Assembly (NCBI RefSeq): GCF_900130045.1
Contig: NZ_FQXT01000002.1
Span: 558,001-622,000, forward strand
Length of the DNA: 64,000 bases
Direction of reading: 5' to 3'
Source of the DNA: Leeuwenhoekiella palythoae
GTDB lineage: Bacteria; Bacteroidota; Bacteroidia; Flavobacteriales; Flavobacteriaceae
Shown here in pieces: positions 45,459-53,411 of the stretch. Under the pieces are notes generated by a model. The model was not told the origin of the DNA, did not search any database, and saw nothing but the letters and a program-made list of their open reading frames with translations. Every line of letters begins with the position of its first letter. Positions within the stretch are counted from its first letter, which is position 1. Position numbers and translations under genes: made by a program.

Positions 45459-47024
45459 ATGATAAACACATTAAAACTAACGTTATTAGCCGGCTTACTT
45501 ACCGCCGGCTTAACGGCACAGGAACAAGCTAAAGGTTATGTTTTTGAAGACCTTAATGCTAACGGTAAAAAAGAACGTAAAGAAAAAGGTATTCCTAATG
45601 TGGCGGTGACTAATGGTGAAGCGGTCGTGCTTACGGATGCTAAAGGAAGGTATGCATTGCCTGTTGCTGATGGGGATGCCATTTCAGTGATCAAACCTGC
45701 GGGTTATGCCTTGCCGGTGGATGCCAATAACCTACCTCAGTTTTATTACAGTTACCGTCCGCAAGGTTCTCCTCAATCAGATTTTAAAGGGATTGCTCCA
45801 ACAGGGAAATTACCACGTAGCTTAGACTTTGCACTGACTCCCACAGACGAGCAACAATCGTTTACCGCATTGATCTTTGGGGATCCACAACCCTATACAC
45901 AGCAAGAAGTAGATTATTTTGCGCAAGGGGTAGTCGCTGAGGTAGAAGGGATTCAGGATGTAGTGTTCGGGCTAAGTCTGGGAGACCTTGTTGGTAACGA
46001 TCTAGACTTGTTCAACCCCTATATTGATGCGATCAAGCGTGTGGGTATTCCGTGGTTTAACCTGATGGGGAATCACGATATGAATTTTGATGCAGAGCAA
46101 GATGCCTTGTCTGATGAGACGTATGAGGCGCATTTTGGTCCGGCGAATTACGCCTTCAACTACGGTAAGGTGCATGTGATCGTGCTTGATGATATTCTTT
46201 ACCCCGATCCACGAGATGGTAAGGGCTACTGGGGCGGATTTAGAGAAGACCAGTTACGTTTTGTTGAAAACGACTTGAAACACGTGGCCAAAGATCAATT
46301 GATTCTTTTAGCATTTCATATTCCACTAAGCGAGCCCGAGGGAGATCCTTTTAGAGATGCAGATCGTGAGCGGTTATTCAAAGCTCTGGCTCCTTTTGAA
46401 AACACCTTAAGTCTTTCGGCGCATACACATATTCAACGTCAGGATTTTTTCACCAAAGAAGACGGTTGGCTGCGCGAGAAACCACACCACGAGTATAATG
46501 TAGGTACAACCTCAGGAGACTGGTATTCCGGAAAATTAAATGCAGCAGGGATTCCTGTTTCTACGATGCGAGACGGTACGCCTAAAGGCTATGCATTTAT
46601 TCATTTTGAAGGCAATCAGTACACCGTAGATTATAAAGTAGCGGGTAAACCGGAAGACTTTCAGATGGAAATATTCGCTCCTAAAGTGGTCGCGCAAGGA
46701 CGTAATACCAAAGCAGGGATTTATACCAACTTTTTTATGGGAAGTGCCACAGATACTGTGGAGTATCGCGTAGATCAGGGGGAATGGAAGCTTATGCAAT
46801 ACGTAGAAGAGCAAGACCCGGCATACGAACTCAGCGTGTATGAGTGGGATACTGCAGAGCAGTTGATACCAGGGCGCCGATCTAGTAATCCTATCAAGAG
46901 CACCCATTTATGGCGCGGCAGCGTTCCGGCAAAACTGGAAAAAGGAACACATACTGTAGAGGTACGTACTACAGACAGATATGGAAAAACACATACCGGT
47001 ACCACAAGCTACCGCTTAGAATAA
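45459..47024 (+). CDS. secreted calcineurin-like metallophosphoesterase
   Basis: 521 aa with a signal peptide (1-20, TAGLTA). Three parts: N-terminal Ig/SdrD-like MetallophosN domain (KGYVFEDLNANGKKER), central Metallophos domain with IFGDPQPY, SLGDLVGNDLD, MGNHDMNF, SAHTHIQ (the metal-binding Asp, His and Asn set), and a C-terminal MetallophosC-like beta domain (VEYRVDQGEWKLMQY). Hydrolyses phosphomono- or diesters in the periplasm or at the surface. Third gene of the SusCD operon, 17 nt after susD. Confidence 0.88.
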   Translation: MINTLKLTLLAGLLTAGLTAQEQAKGYVFEDLNANGKKERKEKGIPNVAVTNGEAVVLTDAKGRYALPVADGDAISVIKPAGYALPVDANNLPQFYYSYRPQGSPQSDFKGIAPTGKLPRSLDFALTPTDEQQSFTALIFGDPQPYTQQEVDYFAQGVVAEVEGIQDVVFGLSLGDLVGNDLDLFNPYIDAIKRVGIPWFNLMGNHDMNFDAEQDALSDETYEAHFGPANYAFNYGKVHVIVLDDILYPDPRDGKGYWGGFREDQLRFVENDLKHVAKDQLILLAFHIPLSEPEGDPFRDADRERLFKALAPFENTLSLSAHTHIQRQDFFTKEDGWLREKPHHEYNVGTTSGDWYSGKLNAAGIPVSTMRDGTPKGYAFIHFEGNQYTVDYKVAGKPEDFQMEIFAPKVVAQGRNTKAGIYTNFFMGSATDTVEYRVDQGEWKLMQYVEEQDPAYELSVYEWDTAEQLIPGRRSSNPIKSTHLWRGSVPAKLEKGTHTVEVRTTDRYGKTHTGTTSYRLE

Positions 47025-47052
47025 TATTAAACGTGCTTGTTTCGAGGGCCTG

Positions 47053-47091
47053 CCCACCTTCATCAATAATCTCGGGTGGGTCCTTTTTTTT
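47053..47091 (+). terminator. intrinsic terminator after the metallophosphoesterase gene
   Basis: CCCACC (47053-47058) pairs with GGTGGG (47075-47080), extended partly by flanking GGCC/TCC bases, followed by eight T (47084-47091). The GDPD gene starts 38 nt later, so it may have its own promoter or depend on readthrough. Confidence 0.7.
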
Positions 47092-47128
47092 ATCTTTTGA
47101 ATGCCAAATAACCCGTAACTTACCTTTT

Positions 47129-48049
47129 ATGAAAACCTTACTTTTAACAGGTCTTGTCATAGCAACTTTATGCAGCTGCAAATCAAAATCTGAAGAAACA
47201 AAAACAATGAGCACCGCACAAAAAGACAGTTTAAACATTCAAGTACAAGGGCACAGAGGGGAACGCGGTAATCTGCCGGAGAATTCAATACCTGCTTTTT
47301 TAGGCGCATTGCGCAAAGGGGTAGATGTGCTGGAATTAGATGTGGTGATCTCCAAAGATCAGCAGGTGGTGGTAAGTCACGAGCCGGTGATGCTTCCGCT
47401 ATATATGCTCACACCTGAAGGGGATAGTATCGCTACGGAAGATGCTGAAAAATACAATTTGTATACTATGGACTATGCCAAGATCAAGCAGTTTGATGGC
47501 GGTTCTAAAGGGAATGTACGCTTTCCGCAGCAACAAAAAATGAAAACCTATAAACCTTTGCTGAGCGAGGTTTTTGAAACGGTAGCGGCAACCATAAAGG
47601 CCGAAAGTTTAAAACCGGTAAAGTTCAATATTGAGATCAAATCGGTACCTGAGGAATACGACGTTTTTCAACCTCAGCCCGAAGCTTTTGTTGCTCTGGT
47701 AATGCAGGTCATTCAAAAACATACTATGGAAGCGCAGGTAAATGTGCAATCTTTTGATCCGGCGATTCTAGAGGTGATGCACAAAAACTACCCGGATATT
47801 GAACTGGCGTATTTGGTGGGCGAAAACAGCTATGCTGAAAATAAAACCAATCTAACATTTCAACCCGAGATCTACAGTCCGTATTTTAAATTACTCGATG
47901 CTACCGAAGTAGCACAAATTCGTAAAGACGGTTTAAAAGTCATTCCGTGGACGGTTAATGAACCGGAAGATATCGAGCAGGTTATTGCTCTTGAAGTAGA
48001 TGCCATCATCACCGATTATCCGGAGCGCGTGCTTGAACAATTAAAATAA
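47129..48049 (+). CDS. glpQ: glycerophosphodiester phosphodiesterase lipoprotein
   Basis: 306 aa from ATG 47129; a frame open from 46910 overlaps the previous gene and precedes the lipoprotein signal (MKTLLLTGLVIATLCSC, Cys17). GDPD signatures: VQGHRGERGNLPENSIPAF (catalytic His-Arg-Gly and Glu), LELDVVISKD (metal Glu/Asp), VVSHEP (second His), FNIEIKSVP, VQSFDPAIL, IPWTVNEPEDI. Cleaves glycerophosphodiesters to glycerol-3-phosphate and an alcohol. Context suggests joint work with the metallophosphoesterase on a phosphodiester-bearing substrate. Confidence 0.9.
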   Translation: MKTLLLTGLVIATLCSCKSKSEETKTMSTAQKDSLNIQVQGHRGERGNLPENSIPAFLGALRKGVDVLELDVVISKDQQVVVSHEPVMLPLYMLTPEGDSIATEDAEKYNLYTMDYAKIKQFDGGSKGNVRFPQQQKMKTYKPLLSEVFETVAATIKAESLKPVKFNIEIKSVPEEYDVFQPQPEAFVALVMQVIQKHTMEAQVNVQSFDPAILEVMHKNYPDIELAYLVGENSYAENKTNLTFQPEIYSPYFKLLDATEVAQIRKDGLKVIPWTVNEPEDIEQVIALEVDAIITDYPERVLEQLK

Positions 48050-48051
48050 CT

Positions 48052-48417
48052 ATGAACTACAAACCTAAATCCATCCGGCCGTTTATAGGTGCTAAAGACT
48101 TTGAGATCAGCAGGGCGTTTTATCGCGCAATGGGTTTTGAAGAAGTCTTGCTTCCGCCTAAAATGGCCCTATTCCGTATAGGAGATTTTGGGTTTTACCT
48201 ACAAGATTATTATGCTAAAGATTGGGTAGACAATACCATGCTGTTTCTTGAAGTAGAAGATCTGGTAGCGCATTTAGTTCAATTGAAGGCTTTAGCACTT
48301 CCTGATCGTTTTCCCGGAGTTCGCGTGTCTGATATTGTGCACAACGATTGGGGTTCTGAGTTTTTTGTTCACGACCCGTCTGGAATTTTATGGCATATAG
48401 GCAGTTTTAAAAATTAG
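48052..48417 (+). CDS. VOC family (glyoxalase-like) protein
   Basis: 121 aa, one full vicinal-oxygen-chelate domain: SIRPFIGAKDFEISRAFYRAMGF at the start and EFFVHDPSGILWHIGSF at the end. The conserved C-terminal Glu metal ligand position is replaced (WHIG), so metal binding may be lost, as in bleomycin-resistance-type binding proteins. Starts 2 nt after the GDPD stop, so co-translated. Role unknown. Confidence 0.75.
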   Translation: MNYKPKSIRPFIGAKDFEISRAFYRAMGFEEVLLPPKMALFRIGDFGFYLQDYYAKDWVDNTMLFLEVEDLVAHLVQLKALALPDRFPGVRVSDIVHNDWGSEFFVHDPSGILWHIGSFKN

Positions 48418-48424
48418 CCGCATC

Positions 48425-48461
48425 TTTGAGGCGTTATTGCACAAAGCTCTTAGTTTTGTGC
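48425..48461 (+). promoter_or_regulatory. promoter with overlapping inverted repeat
   Basis: TTTG (48425-48428), 22-nt spacer, TAGTTTTG (48451-48458; TAnnTTTG). An inverted repeat GCACAAA (48439-48445) and TTTGTGC (48455-48461) overlaps the -7 box, so it may be a repressor operator or the terminator of the VOC transcript. The next ATG is at 48478. Confidence 0.5.
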
Positions 48462-48477
48462 GCTCTGAAGTCGGTTT

Positions 48478-48906
48478 ATGCTCGCATCACGTTTTAAAGC
48501 GCTTATTTTAAGTTGTTGTACCATCGCTATGGCGGTGTTGTACCTGGCAGCTCCCGTGCATACCGAAGTGCTTCAATGGGTGCATGATCTGGAACACGAG
48601 TTTGATCACATCACGCAAAGCGAACATCAACACGATTTTTTTTCTGCCGAAAAACTCCTTGCCGAGGCCGGCCACGATCACCGCACTTTAGAATACATCA
48701 AGCAGGTTTTAGAACCTTTTAAAGACGACCTTCAAAAGGAGAAAAAACAGTCACAGCCACTGAAAATAGACAAGCATCTGTGTACTGATCGTATAGAGCA
48801 TTCGACGCAAAAGACTACAGCTTTTAAGAAGCAATACTTCGATTTTAGAATAAGTATACACCGGCCTTTGAGTTTGCTGCAGCCGGTACCCCCTCCTGAA
48901 GTTTAA
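48478..48906 (+). CDS. His-rich small exported protein
   Basis: 142 aa, not recognised as a named family. N-terminal hydrophobic segment (ALILSCCTIAMAVLYLAAP) for export, then a soluble part with 11 His, clustered as HDLEHEFDHITQSEHQHD and AGHDH, and one Cys (KHLCTD). Such His-rich proteins encoded just before TonB receptors are seen in Flavobacteria and are thought to handle zinc, copper or cobalt. Its stop codon lies inside the 5' arm of a 10-bp stem that encloses the spacer before the receptor. Confidence 0.65.
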   Translation: MLASRFKALILSCCTIAMAVLYLAAPVHTEVLQWVHDLEHEFDHITQSEHQHDFFSAEKLLAEAGHDHRTLEYIKQVLEPFKDDLQKEKKQSQPLKIDKHLCTDRIEHSTQKTTAFKKQYFDFRISIHRPLSLLQPVPPPEV

Positions 48907-49028
48907 GAATAGCGTTTACATACGCAAACCTGATGCAACGGCATTCAGGTTCTAATAAGGTAGGTCTCAATAGCCCAAGAAGCATCATTCTTGTGCGGCT
49001 ACGACTTACCCCTATTTTCTATTCTTAA
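48903..49028 (+). ncRNA. candidate structured cis-regulatory RNA
   Basis: The 133-nt spacer before the TonB receptor folds almost completely. Outer stem: TTAAGAATAG (48903-48912) with CTATTCTTAA (49019-49028), 10 bp perfect. Inside: GCGT/ACGC (48912-48925), a hairpin AACCTGA-TGC/GCA-T-TCAGGTT with the AACG tetraloop (48927-48951), and a long arm GGTAGGTC/GACTTACC (48959-48966 with 49003-49010), TAGCC/GGCTA, CAAGAA/TTCTTG around loop GCATCA. No known riboswitch class was recognised. The ATG of the receptor is 12 nt after the outer stem. Confidence 0.6.
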
Positions 49029-49039
49029 CAAACACTATA

Positions 49040-51253
49040 ATGAAAAGCATGTATATCGTGTTGCTGTTATGTTGTGCGTCGCTTTCGGCACAAAACCTAA
49101 CAGGAACCGTAACCAATCAAGCCGGTCAAGCGCTTGAAAACGTAAATATTTATAACCTCAACAACGGCAAACACGCCCACACCAATGCCAATGGAACTTT
49201 TTCACTTCCGGCAGTAGCCGTTCAGGATTCTATTGCTTTTTCCCGTCTGGGCTTTGCAACGCAGTATCTGGTGGTTAAAAAACTTAATGGGTTGAACATC
49301 AGTTTAGCAGAGGCCAGCACTGCCTTAGATCAGGTGGTGCTTACTTCTGAAGTAAACAGCCTGAGCAGTGTGGTCGCGGTAGACCTCAAGCTGAATCCTG
49401 TAAAATCCTCACAAGAGATCTTGCGCAAAGTACCCGGACTCTTCATCGGGCAGCACGCCGGAGGCGGTAAAGCCGAACAGATCTTTTTGCGCGGCTTTGA
49501 TGTAGATCACGGTACTGATGTAGCGATCAGTGTTGACGGGATGCCGGTGAATATGGTCTCCCACGCGCACGGTCAGGGTTATGCCGACCTGCATTTTGTG
49601 ATCCCGGAAACCATTGATAACATCGACTTTGGAAAAGGAGCGTACTATGCCGATAAAGGGAATTTTAATACCGCGGGATATGTAGACCTTAGACTTAAAG
49701 AAAGCCTGGATGCGAGCAGTCTTTCGCTTGAAGCGGGGCAGTTTAATACATCACGCCTTACAGGAATGTTCAATCTGATCGATGAGCAAAACCACTCAGC
49801 CTACCTGGCTTCAGAAATGTACCTGACTGACGGCCCTTTTGATAGTCCGCAGAACTTTAACCGCATCAACGTCTTAGGGAAATACACCTATACCGATGCC
49901 AACAAAGACAAGATCACCTTGACCGCTTCGCATTTCCAAAGCAAATGGGACGCTTCAGGACAAATCCCACAGCGTGCGGTAGATCAAGGATTGATAGGTC
50001 GCTTTGGTGCGATTGATGATACCGAAGGCGGACAAACGAGCCGCACCAATCTTACGCTTCAGCACTTAAAAAACTTAGCGCACAATGCCGTGCTGAAGAC
50101 CAATGCCTATATCTCAAAATACGACTTTGAATTGTATTCTAATTTCACCTTTTTCTTGGAAGATCCGGTGAACGGCGATCAGATCAAACAGCAGGAAGAA
50201 CGTTTTATCGCAGGCTTGCAGAGTACTTATGAGCGTAAACATATCGCCTTAGGTGAAACCCGTTTAGACTATCAGGCGGGTGTGGGCTTTCGCTATGATA
50301 ATGTAGATGATATGTCGTTGTCGCACACCGTAAACCGGCAGACACTTTTAGATCGTTTGGCTTTTGGAGATGTAGACGAACTCAACGCCTTTGCGTTTTT
50401 GAACACAGAATTTAAAACCGGGAAGTTTACCTTCAATCCGGCGGTGCGCCTTGACTATTTTAAGTTTGATTACTACAACAAACTCACCGAGGCCTACGAC
50501 AATCAGAGCGAAAGCAAAGTAGCCTTCAGTCCTAAGTTCAATACCGTATTTGCACCGTCTCAAAACTGGCAATTGTTCCTCAAAACGGGTATTGGTTTCC
50601 ATTCTAACGACACACGTGTGGTAGTGGCAAATGGCGGGGAAGAAATTCTACCTGCAGCTTATAGTGCAGACTTGGGGACGATCATCAAGCCGATGCCACG
50701 CCTGGCACTGAATGCTACGCTGTGGACGCTGTTTCTGGATCAGGAATTTGTATATGTAGGCGATGCCGGAATTGTAGAGCCTAGCGGAAAAACCCGCCGA
50801 ATGGGAGTAGAAGCCGGTGCACGCTATCAACTAACCGATTGGTTGTATGTGTTTGCAGATGCTAATTATACCCACGCCCGAAGCACCGAAGAAGCAGATG
50901 GCGAAGATTACATCCCGTTGGCGCCTAAGTTTACCTCAGCCGGTGGGTTGAGTGTAGATAACCTATCTGGGTTTTCAGGATCTTTAGGCTACCGCTGGTT
51001 GGGCGATCGCGCAGCCAATGAAGACAATTCGATCGTTGCTGAAGGTTATTTCGTAACCGATTTCAACGTGAACTATACGATAGAGAACTGGACGCTGGGC
51101 GTGATCGTAGAAAACCTGCTAGACACTTCGTGGAATGAAACCCAATTTGCAACCGAAAGTCGCTTGTTTAATGAACCGGCGTCGGTGGAAGAAATTCACT
51201 TTACTCCGGGAACACCGTTTTATTTAAGAGGAAAGATCACCTATAGATTTTAA
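49040..51253 (+). CDS. TonB-dependent receptor (probable metal or metallophore)
   Basis: 737 aa. Signal peptide 1-17 (CASLSAQ), carboxypeptidase-regulatory-like domain 20-95, plug with QEILRKVPGLFIGQHAGGG, FLRGFDVDHGTDVAISVDGMPVNMVSHAHGQG (named in part: RGFDVDHGTD, SHAHGQGYADLHF) and a barrel ending KITYRF. The His-rich plug loop SHAHGQGYADLHF resembles that of zinc/copper-type receptors such as ZnuD. With the His-rich protein upstream, metal uptake is the favoured role. Confidence 0.82.
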   Translation: MKSMYIVLLLCCASLSAQNLTGTVTNQAGQALENVNIYNLNNGKHAHTNANGTFSLPAVAVQDSIAFSRLGFATQYLVVKKLNGLNISLAEASTALDQVVLTSEVNSLSSVVAVDLKLNPVKSSQEILRKVPGLFIGQHAGGGKAEQIFLRGFDVDHGTDVAISVDGMPVNMVSHAHGQGYADLHFVIPETIDNIDFGKGAYYADKGNFNTAGYVDLRLKESLDASSLSLEAGQFNTSRLTGMFNLIDEQNHSAYLASEMYLTDGPFDSPQNFNRINVLGKYTYTDANKDKITLTASHFQSKWDASGQIPQRAVDQGLIGRFGAIDDTEGGQTSRTNLTLQHLKNLAHNAVLKTNAYISKYDFELYSNFTFFLEDPVNGDQIKQQEERFIAGLQSTYERKHIALGETRLDYQAGVGFRYDNVDDMSLSHTVNRQTLLDRLAFGDVDELNAFAFLNTEFKTGKFTFNPAVRLDYFKFDYYNKLTEAYDNQSESKVAFSPKFNTVFAPSQNWQLFLKTGIGFHSNDTRVVVANGGEEILPAAYSADLGTIIKPMPRLALNATLWTLFLDQEFVYVGDAGIVEPSGKTRRMGVEAGARYQLTDWLYVFADANYTHARSTEEADGEDYIPLAPKFTSAGGLSVDNLSGFSGSLGYRWLGDRAANEDNSIVAEGYFVTDFNVNYTIENWTLGVIVENLLDTSWNETQFATESRLFNEPASVEEIHFTPGTPFYLRGKITYRF

Positions 51254-51256
51254 ACG

Positions 51257-51334
51257 CTGGCACCGCCAGAGGGTGAAATACTTCATCCCTATAGCTATCG
51301 GGATAGCTCGAAATCGCAATTAATACCTCTTGGG
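51257..51334. repeat. dispersed palindromic repeat E, copy 2
   Basis: Starts CTGGC-ACC-GCCAG (51257-51269), then AGGGTGAAATA, then near-palindrome TCCCTATAGCTATCGGGA (51286-51303), ending AATACCTCTTGGG. Same order as copy 1 at 8009-8100; the first hairpin differs by a compensating T-A to C-G pair. Confidence 0.6.
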
Positions 51335-51424
51335 CCTTCCCTGAGGTAGGTTTGCTTTTCTAAACGGTCTAAGTTCAGGTTGTCTGGGCTTAGACCGTTT
51401 TTTATGGGTACCGCTAAAGGTTAT

Positions 51425-51844
51425 CTATTGCTCGTATTTCTGCATTACTAAATACTTTAGTTGTGTATCGCCTGCATTGCTGATGCCGTGCATACTGTTT
51501 GACGGGCAGTACAGACTGGTGTAAGGGCCTACTTCAACAGTTTTTCCGTCCAGATAAAATTCGGCAGTGCCTTCTAGCACAAAGAAAAACTCGTCTTGCG
51601 GATGCTGGTGCGGCGCGTGAGTAGATTTTCCGGGGTCGACCACACTGAGTTTTATGGTACGTCCATCGGTAAAGTTTTTATCGGCAAAATAGAATTGATG
51701 CCCCACTTGAGTTTCCTGCGCTTGTTCTTCAGAATAGGTAGTCACACAATCCTCAAAACTGTAGGTTTTGTCGGTTGGAGTATGTTGCCCAAATGAAAAC
51801 TGAACAAGTAAGCCTACGAGCAAAAGAATACTAGGTTTAAACAT
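51425..51844 (-). CDS. secreted small cupin protein
   Basis: 139 aa with signal peptide 1-19 (QFSFGQ). Single cupin fold: HAPHQHPQDEFFFVLEGTAEFYLDGKTVEVGPYTSLYCPSNSMHGI in outline, with metal ligands His-x-His...Glu in the first motif and His in the second. Substrate unknown; may be a sugar- or phenol-related isomerase or oxygenase. Single gene, divergent from the DODA-like gene. Confidence 0.75.
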   Translation of the reverse strand: MFKPSILLLVGLLVQFSFGQHTPTDKTYSFEDCVTTYSEEQAQETQVGHQFYFADKNFTDGRTIKLSVVDPGKSTHAPHQHPQDEFFFVLEGTAEFYLDGKTVEVGPYTSLYCPSNSMHGISNAGDTQLKYLVMQKYEQ

Positions 51845-51954
51845 AAGCTGCTGTGATTTTTATAGAAATATACAAAATTGCTTGGTGTATTTTCTAGAGG
51901 GCTTTGCTGTACGTTTTACCAAGTTGTTACGACTTACTGCTAAAGTTGAGACCT

Positions 51955-52779
51955 ATGCAGTTAAGAGATTTGTCCCGCTGGAATGCTTCTTTACCCAATA
52001 CCGAAAAAATGCCGGTGTTGTTTTTAGGACACGGAAGTCCTATGAATGCTATTGAAGAAAATCAGTTTGTCACCGAATTTAGAAAACTGGGGCAGGAGTT
52101 GACCCGCCCGCAGGCGATCTTATGTATTTCGGCACATTGGGAAACCCGCGGTACTTTTGTTACAGCGATGGAACACCCACAGACCATTCACGACTTTGGC
52201 GGATTTCCACAAGCCTTATTTGACGTGCAATACCCCGCACCGGGCAGTCCGCAACTGGCGTTGGCCACGCAAAAGTTGGTAACAAGCACCAAAGTGCATC
52301 TTGATGACAAATGGGGACTCGACCACGGCTCGTGGAGTGTGATCAAACATATGTATCCCGATGCGCAAGTGCCCGTGATCCAGATGAGTATCGATTACAC
52401 CCAGCCGGCCCGCTACCATTATCATCTGGCTAAAGAACTGGCAGCCTTACGGCACAAAGGCGTGCTTATCGTAGGTAGTGGGAATATGATCCATAACCTG
52501 CGCCGCGTGGCTTGGGATAAACTCAATGCGCCCTATGCTTATGATTGGGCACTGGAAGCTCGGGAAACAATGAACAACGCGATCCTTACTCACGACCATC
52601 AGACCCTTATTGATTTTAGAAAGCAAGGCACCGCCTTTGACCTTTCGATCCCTACCCCTGAGCATTACCTGCCGTTGCTTTATACTTTGGCCTTACAAGA
52701 CGATCACGATGAGGTACAGTTGTTTAACGATGAGCCCGTTGGAGGGTCCTTGTCTATGACGTCATTGAAGATTGCATAA
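51955..52779 (+). CDS. ygiD: 4,5-DOPA-extradiol-dioxygenase family protein
   Basis: 274 aa from ATG 51955; a frame open from 51904 has no better start. LigB-superfamily signatures: VLFLGHGSPMNAIEEN (first metal His), CISAHWETRGTFVTA (second His), LDDKWGLDHGSWSVIKHMYP, VLIVGSGNMIHNL, PTPEHYLPLLY. This is the class III extradiol (DODA/YgiD) family that opens catechols. An intradiol dioxygenase is encoded 15 kb away, but there is no evidence of a shared pathway. Confidence 0.85.
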   Translation: MQLRDLSRWNASLPNTEKMPVLFLGHGSPMNAIEENQFVTEFRKLGQELTRPQAILCISAHWETRGTFVTAMEHPQTIHDFGGFPQALFDVQYPAPGSPQLALATQKLVTSTKVHLDDKWGLDHGSWSVIKHMYPDAQVPVIQMSIDYTQPARYHYHLAKELAALRHKGVLIVGSGNMIHNLRRVAWDKLNAPYAYDWALEARETMNNAILTHDHQTLIDFRKQGTAFDLSIPTPEHYLPLLYTLALQDDHDEVQLFNDEPVGGSLSMTSLKIA

Positions 52780-52799
52780 AGTGTTTACATAGAATTCTT

Positions 52800-52972
52800 G
52801 TTCTTTTTTGCATCGCCCAAAAAAGAACCAAAAAAGTCTAGGCTTATTTTTAGATCCTTGAAAACTACGCAAACGCCTTTGCCTGCGGATGGCAAACCGC
52901 TGCGCTAAGCCATCCTCCACTGCCCAACGCTGCGGCGCCCGCTTGTTTTACTACAGATCTAAAAATAGGCCG
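52800..52972 (+). repeat. dispersed repeat A, copy 1
   Basis: Begins with a perfect 10-bp hairpin GTTCTTTTTT/AAAAAAGAAC (52800-52828, loop GCATCGCCC), continues GTCTAGGCTTATTTTTA, CTTGAAAACTACGCAAA, GGCAAACCGCTGCG and ends CTACAGATCTAAAAATAGG. Further copies lie at 59057-59217 (+) and 62109-62301 (-). Confidence 0.75.
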
Positions 52973-52994
52973 TTTTGCTTTACTATTGGAAATT

Positions 52995-53241
52995 TTCATA
53001 CCTGAAAGGTTAAACGGAATTAAACTTCCCTCGCTTCAGAATAGCTTTAGGAAGCTCCGAAGGACAGGAGCGATAGCGATGCGGAGCTGACAAAGCGGTT
53101 TTTGCCTGATAAGGCAAAAAATTCCTAAGCGAGGGGGTCTTTTCTTTTCTGCATCCGACGACCGCAGGGAGCGGAATGCACCTGTTGTGCTATGTAATGT
53201 GGTAGTCGAATTAGTACTAGCAAAGAAAATGAATAAACATG
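52995..53241 (+). repeat. dispersed repeat B, copy 1
   Basis: Starts TTCATACCTGAAAGGTTAAAC. Core (53049-53150) is about 97% identical to copy 2 and holds hairpins AGCTCCG/CGGAGCT and TTTTTGCCT-GATA-AGGCAAAAA (53099-53120); arms TTAGGAA/TTCCTAA and CCCTCGCTT/AAGCGAGGG enclose them. An insert of about 70 bp precedes the tail CAAAGAAAATGAA. Confidence 0.75.
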
Positions 53242-53411
53242 ATTTGAAGTAAATATTATCAAATATACGATAGTTGCTTTACAAGCTCTAATGCTAGGGG
53301 ATGAGGGAAAAGAAATAAATCAAATTATCTTTAATGCTATTGCGTTTAAAAACAAATCAAAAAATCCATTTGAATACCTAAATTTGAGAGATAACCCATT
53401 TTTAAAGCCTT
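53242..53411 (+). other. AT-rich spacer, possible gene remnant
   Basis: Clearly more AT-rich than its surroundings. One frame stays open from about 53242 into the esterase gene and reads plausible protein (for example KYTIVALQALMLGDEGKE), with no start codon before 53291. It may be the 3' remnant of a lost gene or chance; no family recognised. Confidence 0.25.

Noticed and set aside
46910-47128. Upstream extension of the GDPD gene
   Set aside because: It runs through the metallophosphoesterase gene and the terminator; a lipoprotein signal starts at the ATG 47129.
48936-49027. 32-codon ORF inside the structured leader (starts ATGCAACGG)
   Set aside because: Amino acids look random (MQRHSGSNKVGL...) and its codons are explained by the stems; a leader peptide cannot be fully excluded.
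48903-49028. Cobalamin riboswitch before the TonB receptor
   Set aside because: The B12-box and the conserved GCCACTG-type core are absent.
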